The position numbers were made by a program, and so were the translations under genes. DNA of 64,000 bases from Trichuris trichiura (taxonomy: Eukaryota > Nematoda > Enoplea > Trichinellida > Trichuridae). Location of the stretch: the NCBI GenBank assembly GCA_037903355.1, contig JBAJFE010000004.1:5874001-5938000 (forward strand), in the 5' to 3' direction. The notes under the pieces are model-generated. The model did no database searches. It had not been told where the DNA came from and saw only the letters and a list, made by a program, of their open reading frames with translations. Shown in pieces: positions 34,370-43,901 of this stretch; position 1 is the first letter of the stretch; each line of letters opens with the position of its first letter.

Positions 34370-36494
34370 TGTTATGTATTTGAAGATACCGCCGCCTTAT
34401 TTCCTAGCACGCACATTTGCCTAATCACTCCACACCTGCATGCATTCCTTACGCACATGAACGCAATCAGCGGTCGTGACCGCTCCATTAATCCCCTTTG
34501 CATGCTTGAGTCGGTTTCTGTTCATCCTGTGAAAGAGCTGACCCACTCACCTCCCCTTGTAGCTATTTATGGAGACTGTTCATCCTGTCTGGCAGTTTCT
34601 GTCTGGGTTTCTCGTGTCTAACGTCTGTACTCCGCGTGATAACTTATACTCAATAAACGGTTATTGGTATGTCTCAGAGTGTGTTGTCAGCAGCAAAGCT
34701 AAGACACGACATTGGAAAGAAATTTCCGGGCCAGTGTACCTTCCCAGTGTTTCTGAAAAGACATCCTGGAACTCCCTGAGGACGTTCGTAACGGTACAGC
34801 TTTCCGAAACTTGGCTGACCCCTGAGATGCTCAGTCCAAGTGATGGAAACCATTCTAGTCCCAGCAGGCTTTCACGATTGCCCTTGCCGACTAGTAGTCG
34901 GAGTGTTCCATGCTTATGCTTGAAAGTCACGTTAACCTTGCAGAATCCCAGTAGGTTTATGGGATTTCTCTGGTAGTCAAGGAGCTGTATGTGACCCTTT
35001 GTTATGGCTGGTCCACGGCTTGGCCATAACCTCTTATAGGTGTTCGAAGAAATAAGCGAGAAGTTGGACCCTGAGTCGACTTGCATCGTCAGCGGCTATC
35101 CTTCGACGTTGACGGTGACTCTTATCTTCTTCGGGGTGTCGGTAGAAGGAAGTATGTTGTGGATGTGGCTCTCCGTGTATACTTCCAGCTCTTCGACTTG
35201 GTGAGCAGATGACCCTTTTCTGACGGGCACGTGCTGTGGTTTCTGTTGACCTGAACCCTGACTTCTGCAGACCTTGGCGATGTCCTTTCTTGTGGCAGAA
35301 GTGGCATTCACAGTCTTTGAACTTACAGTTCTCACGTCTGTGCTGACCTCCACAACCGGCGCCAGTCTTCCTTTGGCCGTTGCTTTGTCCATGAGGTCTG
35401 AAAAAGGATCCGTTTCTCTTACCACGTTGCACATGGTGTGATGAGGAAATGGTTCCCGTGGAGGTGTTCTGCGCTTGAACCTCCTTGGCCTGGTTAGCAG
35501 CTGCTTCGCCTGCTAAGGCCCTCTTGAACGTTTCGTCGAAAGTGAGCGAAGTTTCAGCCAATAGTCTCCGCTGGATAGCATTATCCCTGAGGCCGCATAC
35601 GAGCTGGTCCCGGAGGCGCTCCGTAAGCGTCGCCCCAAACTTACAATCTTCAGCCAGCTGTCTCAGTTCCGTAACATAGGCGCTGATGGTTTCATCTGCT
35701 CGCTGCGTTCTCTTCTGGAAGAGGAATCGGCTGTAGATCAGTGACGTCTGCGGCATGAAGTGACTTTTCATCGTCGCAACGAGCTGGTCGTACGTCTGCG
35801 ATTTAGGAATTTCAGGAGAGATGATTGACCGCAAGATTGCGTAAGCTTCTTTTCCAATCACTGTCAGGAGAGTGGCTTTCTTCCTGAGCTCTTTAGTGAT
35901 ATTATTGGCTTCGCAATAACATTCCAGTTGTTCAGCGTAGGCTTCCCAAGAATTTGGATTCTTGGTGTCGAAAACACCTATGCTGCCTACAGTCGCCATG
36001 CTAGCCTGATTGAACTGATGTGGTTGCAAGAGTTGTAGGTTGTCAGATGCTAGTGTCTCTGTCGCTATGAGGATCTCACTAATCGTCACCAAAGTTGTAG
36101 GTTGTCAGGTGCTAGTGTCTCTGTCGCTGTGAGGATCTCACCCTCGTCGCCAATGTTGTTTCTTAGCTTGCTGCTGACAACACACTCTGAGACATACCAA
36201 TAACCGTTTATTGAGTATAAGTTATCACGCGGAGTACAGACGTTAGAGACGAGAAACCCAGACAGAAACTGCCAGACGGGATGAACAGTCTCCATAAATA
36301 GCTACAAGGGGAGGTGAGTGGGTCAGCTCTTTCACAGAATGAACAGAAACCGACTCAAGCATGCAAAGGGGATTAATGGAGCGGTCACGACCGCTGAGTG
36401 CGTTCATGTGCGTAAGGAATGCATGCAGGTCTGAAGTGATGAGGCAAATGTGCGTGCTAGGAAATAAGGCGGCGGTATCTTCAAATACATAACA
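34370..36494 (-). mobile_element. Ty3/gypsy-like remnant with inverted LTRs
   Basis: A 341-bp LTR at 36154-36494 reads on the minus strand (TGTTATGTATTTGAAG...AACAACA) and is followed by TTGGCGACGAGG, a primer-site-like sequence, and gag. The other LTR (34370-34712) is on the plus strand, inverted relative to the first, and joins the protease region at TTGG. The flanking 5-bp sequences are both TTTTC (34365-34369, 36495-36499), as if the structure integrated as one unit. Most of pol is missing. A roughly 70-bp tandem duplication lies at about 36020-36150. Confidence 0.8.
34661..36092 (-). pseudogene. Gypsy-like gag and protease, truncated before RT
   Basis: Minus strand: Gag from about 36000 (VFDTKNPNSWEAYAEQLECY, FMPQTSLIYSRFLFQKRT, ETISAYVTELRQLAEDC). 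A zinc-knuckle region (CHFCHKKGH...C) follows near 35290, with a frame change. The aspartic protease has its active site in VDSGSNFSLIS (about 35070). A pre-RT segment (FQDVFSETLG) follows, and then the frame runs into the inverted LTR at 34712. No reverse transcriptase, RNase H or integrase remains. Confidence 0.82.
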
Positions 36495-36717
36495 TTTTCA
36501 ACCAGCACTGATGGGTGGGCTCAACGACCCGAGAAACTTTCGTCTCTTTGCATTTTGTGGTTCTACCATATGAAAACGTTTGCGGCAAATGGTAACTTCC
36601 CTATATGTATTAGGGCGTTTCCTGAAGCGTATAAAGGCAGCGGTTTATCTCTGAAGCAACACCATCATCAATCGTTACGTTAGGTAACAGTTAGTGAGGT
36701 AAAGACTGCACTCATTG

Positions 36718-36950
36718 CACTCTTTCTTATACGGAATGTAGGTCCCATTTAAAAATTTCAATTTCTCCGGAGCTTCCAGGTCAATCGTGACCCGTCTTCA
36801 GCTGAATTTAAGACTGCTGAAGACGGGTCACGACTGACCTGAAAGCGCCGGTGAAATTAAAAAATTTAAACGGGACCCACATTCCGTATAAGGAAGAGGG
36901 CAACATGAAAGGTCACAGTCCCGTAGCAAGAAGGCACATTTACAAGAGTA
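36718..36950. mobile_element. Fold-back Penelope derivative, 233 bp
   Basis: Inverted repeat of the TTCTCCGGAGCTTCCAGG...GACCCGTCTTCAG type with its turn at about 36805, ending in the tail CCCGTAGCAAGAAGGCACA. The duplication is CACTCATTG at 36709-36717 and 36951-36959. The plus-strand arm has CUGAAGA C GGGUC...GACCUGAAAGC. It is related to the PLE at 18866 and the element at 40839. Confidence 0.8.
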
Positions 36951-36958
36951 CACTCATT

Positions 36959-37282
36959 GAAAACTGGGTGCTTTGTAACGGGTTGGAGTTTCATAGTGTT
37001 TGATCTTCTACGGCTTTTCCCGTTTATTTGTTGTGCTGGTATCTGTAATTGAACGAAACAACTGCTCTACCAACGGATGGATGAACTGTTATTAAGAAAA
37101 TTGTTAAATAGAACGCTCTAGTTCCGAAAGCTCTGAAATTAAAAGTTGAGTGCATTGATATCTGTACAATTTTCTTAATAACAGTTCATCCATCCGTTGG
37201 TAGAGCAGCTGTTTCGTTCAATTACAGATACCAGCATAACAAATAAACGGGAAAACCCGTAGAAGATCAAACACTATGAAAC
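36959..37282. mobile_element. Fold-back Penelope derivative, 324 bp, adjacent and opposite in polarity
   Basis: Inverted repeat with its turn at about 37115-37140, sharing the core CTACCAACGGATGGATGA. The tail (GAAAACTGGGTGCTTTGTAA) is at its left end. The duplication is TACACTCATT at 36949-36958 and 37283-37292. The left copy is the right duplication of the previous element, so the two insertions used the same target in succession. Confidence 0.8.
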
Positions 37283-37292
37283 TACACTCATT

Positions 37293-38914
37293 AACAAATA
37301 GCGGTGCTGCATTTTACTAAGTTGTTCCCATCCATTGTTTTCATTGGCTTTGTAAATCTGTAGCCGAATGAGCACTCCTTCAAAATACCTCTGATGAAAG
37401 AACAAGAATAGTTCAGAAAAGGGCGAAGGATTGCGCTTCTTGGATTGTCCTTTAAACATGGATTTATTTCAAGGAGCTTATGTTTCACGTGATGTGCTAA
37501 AATATGGGCAAAAACTTGTAAATGTACACTGTTTAATTCACAAAGTACATAGAAACGTAGATTTCAGTACCGGCTAGTTTCATGTTGCTGTCTCTTAGCT
37601 AGAAAGGAGTAAGCAAGTAAAGTCACCATGTCCCGTCCAACGTTTGAAATGAAACTTTCTCGTTCAGGGAGCACCAGCTCGTCCTGTTCTAACGGTTACA
37701 GGCTCAGCTCACTTTACATCTTACTACTTAATGTGAGCACTTAAGGAGCCGGTAGACGCTACCGACGAATAAAATTATTTCCTGTGCTAACTAGGGCTTA
37801 AGTTTACCAGATTTGAAACGCAGTCTAAATCTGTACGCATATATGGAGCATACCTGTATGCATATGGCTACATCACATGCGCATTTATAAGTATAGTGTT
37901 TGGATTCTCTGTATCAAGAAGGCGATTGACCGTGGATCAACGCGGAAGAGTACTCTGGTTTGATCATATCTTACGTGACAGAACAGCGGTGATTAGCAGA
38001 CAGCGCAAAACGGCAACGGGTAGAAAAAGGACGATTGTTTACCGGTGCTTCCTGATTTCCTGGTTTTCAAGCTTTTCCAAATCCGTTGACAAGAACAGCA
38101 TTACTGTTGCAGTTCGAGCTAGTATGAAAGTTCTACTCATAAGTCACTTAAGATGCTAGCTCATAGCGAAACGATGGGGCATGTCTTTCACTATGAAAAC
38201 TTCTTCAGCACGACTCACTGAGTAAATGCGTCGCCATTTCCTACTATTTCTCAAAACGGTACTAAGCCTTAACAAGACATATAGGCATACGAAATTCAAC
38301 TCACTTCATCAAAAATTCAATTTGTAACGATTTAAAAATTTGCCTGCTAATAATGCGCCCGTAGAATATACCAGTTTACTCTGCAGTTACACATCCCTAA
38401 CTACTGAAACAGAGAAACAGACAGTAGACAGCAGTACAATCTCATCGCTTCTTTCCTCCTGCCAAGGTGAATGGGGTGCTCGCTTACATAAAGGATATTA
38501 CCTGTCGCCGTCACATCGGTTGTATAACAGATTGTATGAGTGATACTCAACTCAGATGATTACACAACAGATATGTTGCAGAATTTTTGTAATCAGACGA
38601 GTTTTACCCTTAAAAGTATTTCCTATGAAACGTTCTGCTATAGTCGCCTGCTCATTAATAGAGCTGAGGGCGACTTGTAACCCAGAAAAGCGCAAGAAAA
38701 GCAATGACGCAAAAATTTCTTAGTACTTGCAAGTCAGACAACTGTACTGTTATATTGAATTATTTTACCCTTTCGCTGCTAGTAATTGGAACAATTTCGC
38801 ACGCGTGTCTTCATGTCCTAGATTTGGCACTCCTAGTGCAGCCAGCGACGACAAAATAACGTATTACTATTCAACCATTGCAAGGAATTAAAACAGCATG
38901 TCTACTGGTTTTCG
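37293..38914. other. No gene recognised; upstream of the SPIDR-like gene
   Basis: AT-rich, with no frame of recognisable family. The promoter of the plus-strand gene starting at 38915 should lie at its right end. Confidence 0.4.
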
Positions 38915-41855
38915 ATGGACTCTCAAAATCCAAATGTTGTTGCTGGACCTTCCATAGAGACATCTCCGTCATGTTCGCCGTTGCGTGCTCCCGTATTTCG
39001 ACGTTTATCATTAGGCAGTCGCGAAAATCCGCAGGACTGGCCTGATGACAGATCGCCAGCTGTTAAATGGTGCAGATGTGAAGCAGATTCTCCGTGTCCA
39101 TTAGTAGAACCAGAGATTACTTGGAGTCCTGAACAGGAGGGTAAAATCAAGGCAGCGTGAGTAAATTGGCTTTGGTATTGTAATGCAGCTGTCGTTCTAA
39201 AACTGAATTTTTGAATATCTTTGAGTATAATTATTCTTTCTTGCATTTGCTTTTCATTTTACCTGCAGGGGCTTTTATACTTGCCAAGAGCTCAAATACA
39301 AATGCAAAGTCAATTTTGTTTCTGATTTGCATTGAACATTCTTTGACGGTTACTTGGAAGCTCAGTTGCTAAACTAATCATTGTTTCATTAGGTTCCATC
39401 AAAGGTGCTGTCAGTGTCTGCTAGTCTGTTTTAAAGTTAAGAAACTACTACAGGAAATATCATTCGATCGAGTATTCGTCGTTATTGTCTGTATTTTCCA
39501 TTTGTTGGACAGACCAGTGATACCATCCCTTTACAGCAGGAGGAAAGCTTAACTGAAAAATAATGATAGCACTCTATGGCATCACGGTTTTTAAATTTTT
39601 TTCTCGACAGGAAGTGGTGATGTGAAGGAACACGCTGAGGGGAGTATGATAGATGGCAGTTTACCTGCTACTTACACAGTGTTTTGGAAAACGGCGAGTA
39701 CCTTTAATTAGATGATCGCGCGCTGTTGTGCTCTAAGGAGATTTAGTTGTTCCAGTAGAAATTTCAATCCAGTTTGCCTTTAAGTCTCTCTAGCTAAGTG
39801 GTACACATTTCGATCGTGGCAGTCATTCTTTTGCGTAGTTTCTTACTGCTTAGTATTCCGTACACTCTTCCAAATGCAAAGCGAAAGTTTCTTTTGGCGA
39901 TCATCGGTTCTCAATTGAGTTGCTGGTGCGGAACTAAGGGAGGGTCGTGGCGTGGTTGTTCGGGGGTTAGTAGAGAACCCAAGATTCGTTTCCTGTGATT
40001 ACATGGCCAAGCCATGCACGTTTGCGGCACTTCGTGAAAAGTTGCATACGGAAATCGGTCATTCTAACCTTTGTTTGCGTCAAATTGTGTGATGTCTAGA
40101 CGTGTGTTTTCATTCGATATGCCGATTTAAGGAGGTTCTACCAAGTCGTGAATTTTCGTCACGTCAGGGCCGAATGAGGTCGCTGGTAACGGGAAAATTA
40201 TCTGTTCGCTGTTCTTCTCAGGCTGCGCCCCTGCCGTGCATATAAATCCATAGTTGACGGGCACCCAGGCAGTCGCTTATCCAGGTTTTTGAATTCGCCA
40301 AAGAATTTGTTGTGCCATCACTTCGTAAGCGCGGATTGAGGACATATCGTATGCAGGGTATACGCGACAGTGGTTTTCGCTGGGAAGAACGGAACCAAGA
40401 CGGTACAGTGCCTCGGATGACCTTGCGTAGCCACAAATTTCCCACTATTCGTTACGAAAATGAGGGTGAGAGATTCATCTTGCAGTATGGCTTATCTACA
40501 GTTTCCTTATCAGCAGCACACTCAAGTCTGTTAATCCTTTTGTAATCTTGTTAAACCATGATGAATGATTGGTGAGCAAAATTATGTTTTAACCAAAGGA
40601 CAATGAACTTGGTTGGCTATTCAAAGCATCTTTGTTTTAGAGAGAATAGCAACGCATGTTCCGCGGACTGCCGATGTACTGCTGGAAAGTTTGCGTGCAG
40701 CCGTCGACTGAATCTTTCGATGCCTACTGAACTTCTAGGAAAGACTTCAGTGAATGTCACCACTGGTACAAAGACAGAATCAGTTAGGCCAGTGGCAAGG
40801 ATTTGTTATGGCGACAGTTTGTGCAGGTCGGAAGAACTTTTCATAATGTAAAAGTTTTATTACGGAAGTATTCCCGTTTAATGTGCTAAATAACTCCGGA
40901 GCTTTCAGGTCGACCGAGACCCGTCTTCCTGGAAGACGGGTCTCGGTCGACCCGAAAGCTCCGGAGTTATTTAGCACATTAAACGGGAATACTTCCGTAA
41001 TAAAACTTTTACATCATGAAAACATACGCTCCCGTACCAAGAAACCACATTTTCAGGTCGGAAGAACTATCTTTTTCTGTGAACACTTCTGAATGTTCAG
41101 AGCTGGATGTAATACCGTCTTCACTGAAAAATGAATTGATCATTGCCGAGTCTGAGCTTCACCGCGTTCCATCCAAACATGCTAGTCCTCAAAGCATCAA
41201 AACGGTTGGGCACGTTTCCTCGAATGAAGAGCTTATTGCAAACAGTTTAACGTCATCGATACATGTATCGTCTTCCTTTGTATTAGAAACGTATCAAAAC
41301 GGTTCTGGCAGTGACACTTCATGTTTTGAAGCTGTCCAACTTTCTGAGGATGAGTCTTCGAATGATCTTGCGCCTGCAGTCGTTTCTTCACTTCCTTCAA
41401 ACTTCACAGGACAAGCAGCGCTTGATACAGCCTCACATCCCCACCGAAACTCTAGGCAAACCAAACGTCGAAAAATTGTCAAAGGTGGATTAGTTGAACA
41501 ATTTCAGCATTGGACAAATCAGCAGAGTTCTCACTTAAATATTTGGCTTTATAAATTGCGCAGTATGACTGGCGAGAAGGCATCTACTAGTCCAACCACA
41601 GAATACAGACTGAAGTCTACCGTAAAGGAATTCAATTGCATACGATGCTTTTGTGACGTTCGTAATGATGACCGGACGAGCTGTGCTATAGTAATGTTCG
41701 ATGCCGATATTTTTGCTCAGTATGCTTTGAAGCTTGGTGATTCATTTGCATTTCTACTTCCGTACAACCGTGAAATAATTTTCTCAAGTAATCCATGGCC
41801 GATCGTTGTGGGCCCAATGTTTATTCAGCCCATAAAGAGTACTAGTAACAATTGA
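38915..41855 (+). CDS. SPIDR-like protein (N-terminal region), with a transposon-derived intron
   Basis: Exons 38915-39156, 40641-40826 and 41057-41855 keep one frame (phase 2 at both junctions), about 408 residues. SPIDR is a nuclear scaffold in homologous recombination. The resemblance rests on VEPEITWSPEQEG near residue 70 and on the C-terminal third, KGGLVEQF, then KEFNCIRC, SCAIVMFDADIFAQYALK, FAFLLPYNREIIFSS and PWPIVVGPMFIQPI, in the order seen in vertebrate SPIDR. It stops where vertebrate SPIDR continues for hundreds of residues, so it is short or truncated. Intron 1 (1484 nt) holds a mariner fossil. Intron 2 (230 nt) is essentially a fold-back PLE derivative; without its removal the frame ends at TAA 40849-40851. 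The identification is by memory of the family and moderate. Confidence 0.6.
39855..40180 (-). pseudogene. mariner transposase fossil in intron 1 of the SPIDR-like gene
   Basis: The minus strand reads NLTQTKVRMTDFRMQLF, then KRAWLGHVITGNESWVLY, stops, and SPKETFALHLEEC. This matches the mariner segment around the first catalytic Asp (TGDE/TCDEKW...LYDN). Here the Asp position is Asn (TGNE) and several stops follow. Only the central portion is left. Confidence 0.6.
40827..41056 (+). other. Candidate newborn intron (230 nt)
   Basis: The 5' splice site CAG|GTCGGA comes from the first target copy. The 3' splice site CATTTTCAG|G is built from the element tail plus the second target copy. Phase 2 is kept and the host codons are restored without gain or loss. 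The 3' site equals the strongest acceptors in the cyclin B gene (CATTTTCAG). The donor matches consensus only at CAG|GT and +5 G. Use in vivo is inferred. Confidence 0.65.
40839..41053. mobile_element. Fold-back Penelope derivative inside a SPIDR-like coding exon
   Basis: Inverted repeat (TAATAAAACTTTTAC / GTAAAAGTTTTATTA at the ends, CTCCGGAG core, turn near 40930) with the tail CGTACCAAGAAACCACATTTTC on the right only. The target duplication is CAGGTCGGAAGAACT at 40824-40838 and 41054-41068 (a base or two ambiguous). Both copies are in the same coding frame (RSEEL). Splicing CAG|GT (40826/40827) to TTTTCAG|GT (41056/41057) removes it exactly. The sequence matches the terminal repeat and tail of the PLE at 18866. 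Confidence 0.9.
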
Positions 41856-42210
41856 CATTGGCAACAATCTTTAATCTTTTCGTGCGTGTACACAAGTACT
41901 GCAGATTAAAAGAAAATAATAGTCTCGCGCGCCATAGCACTGCTTCGAATAACGGAAAACAGGATACAAGTGAAACGAAGTGCGCGTGTATGGAAGGGAT
42001 GCGTTAGGCAGCGCAACGTACAAGCGGCCAGGGTGTTACAGTTGATTTAAAAGCCCGCCTATGAGGAGTTGGGAAAGATCGCAAGGTACATTGGAATTGA
42101 CCGTTGTAAACATTAAAAGTTCAACAATTTTAAAAACGTAATAGTGAAGTAGGCAATCCACGTTCAATAAGGTAAAAAAGCAAATAATAAGAAACAATGA
42201 TAAATGCCTT

Positions 42211-43842
42211 TCAGTTGTTGTTAATTGCTGATTGCAGCCCGGCACCGCTAGCGGAAGGCGAACCAAGGTTCGAAAGCGCAGAGCGTGCACCGGGTGAAAC
42301 CATAGTTGGCAGGTCGGTCAGCGAGTTAAGGCTGTTGTACTTGAAGTGTGTCTTCATATGCACTTTCAGATTATCCTTGCGGGAGAAAAATCGTCCACAT
42401 ACTTCACACGGAAATGGCTTGTCACCACTGTGCTGTCGCTGGTGATTACGCATTTTAGCCGCCGTGGGAAATTCACGTTTACATTTCGAACATTGGTGTA
42501 TACGTGAACCCATATGTACATGTGAGTGACCTAGAAACATTGCAGATTAAAATCCATATAACACTTTTACATGCTTAGGTTAAAAATCTTCCGTTAGAAT
42601 CAAGCCGTTTACATCCTTCTTTACTCTTGCTTTCATCAGAGAAGCAAGCATACTGCTTGTTCCGGTTTCAGTTGATATTTAGGCGTGTGTTAATGCGTTG
42701 AGATGATACAAATCTTCATAATTAAGTGCCTTTATTATGAAAACTTTTAGGCCCGTACCAAGACATCATATCTTCAATACAAATCTTGTCAGCATTAGTT
42801 TAACATGTTTCTTCGGGACTACTGAACATGAATAGCTTGAACATGTTGAAGGCAGGGAAACTATGCGTAAACCTTACTGCAATATAAGTTCCCTCCTGAC
42901 TTTCATACTGGCTTCTCAGAAACTGAAGCCTACACAGACTCATCTGGGACACCCTGTTTTGTTTTCGTTCAATCCTGATTTTAGAGCAATCGAAACTCAT
43001 TCTCGACTTCTATATGCAAAAGATGCTAGAGAATGCAAGCAACAAAATGATGGTTTGTTAAGTTCACTTCAAGGGTTTCAATGCAGAAGACAACCTACGA
43101 CTTGAACATTTAAGGCAGAGTAAGTAGAACAACCAGCAAATGAACTGTCGGGTGACGATATGTGCGTTGTTCTCCCCTACGAGCATAATATCGGGATCGA
43201 ATAAGCTCAGTTAAATAAACGTGCTGAATGGATATTTGCGACACACAAAATGATGCGGATGAACAAGAAGCACGCAAATTCACTGCGCGACTCTATAAAA
43301 ACGCAAACTTTCGCGTTGTCCGGCCGCCTCATTAACGGAGATGGCTCTTGCGTACTACTTGAATCCCCTAACTGCTTACTTATGCTTCCAAATGCCCAAT
43401 TCAAATGAATGTTGACCGATATATAAAAGTTTAGTTATGTATTGGTGAAATACAGACTGCACTGGGAGGTGATTATAAAAGAAATGATCGTTATGACAGA
43501 ATTCAATGTCAAGCAGCCCATGATTTTTAAAACCAATCTCCATAGCGGTACCTACTGCAGCAGGTACACTTTCATCCAACAACAACACGACATTTCAGCG
43601 AAATTACTCAAGAGTTTTCGAAAAACTGTGGCTGGAATTTAATCTATCACCGATCATACTCCCTGTATTTTGCTCCTTCAGGCCACTTTTGCAGGTAGCT
43701 AAAGAACCGCTTTGCTGAGAAAATATTTGAAGACTATGGTCACATAAAGACGGAACCCGGAACCCTCTGTCTTTTTAACCTCAAAACCCATCTCCTGCAC
43801 GGGTAACGTGCTGAGCTTGCTCAAAAGCATCAGCAGGCTGTG

Positions 43843-43901
<59 letters not shown>

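Noticed and set aside
40312..40545. A 77-codon plus-strand frame in intron 1 of the SPIDR-like gene
   Set aside because: The phases join 39156 to 40641 without it, and I saw no family resemblance or convincing splice sites around it.
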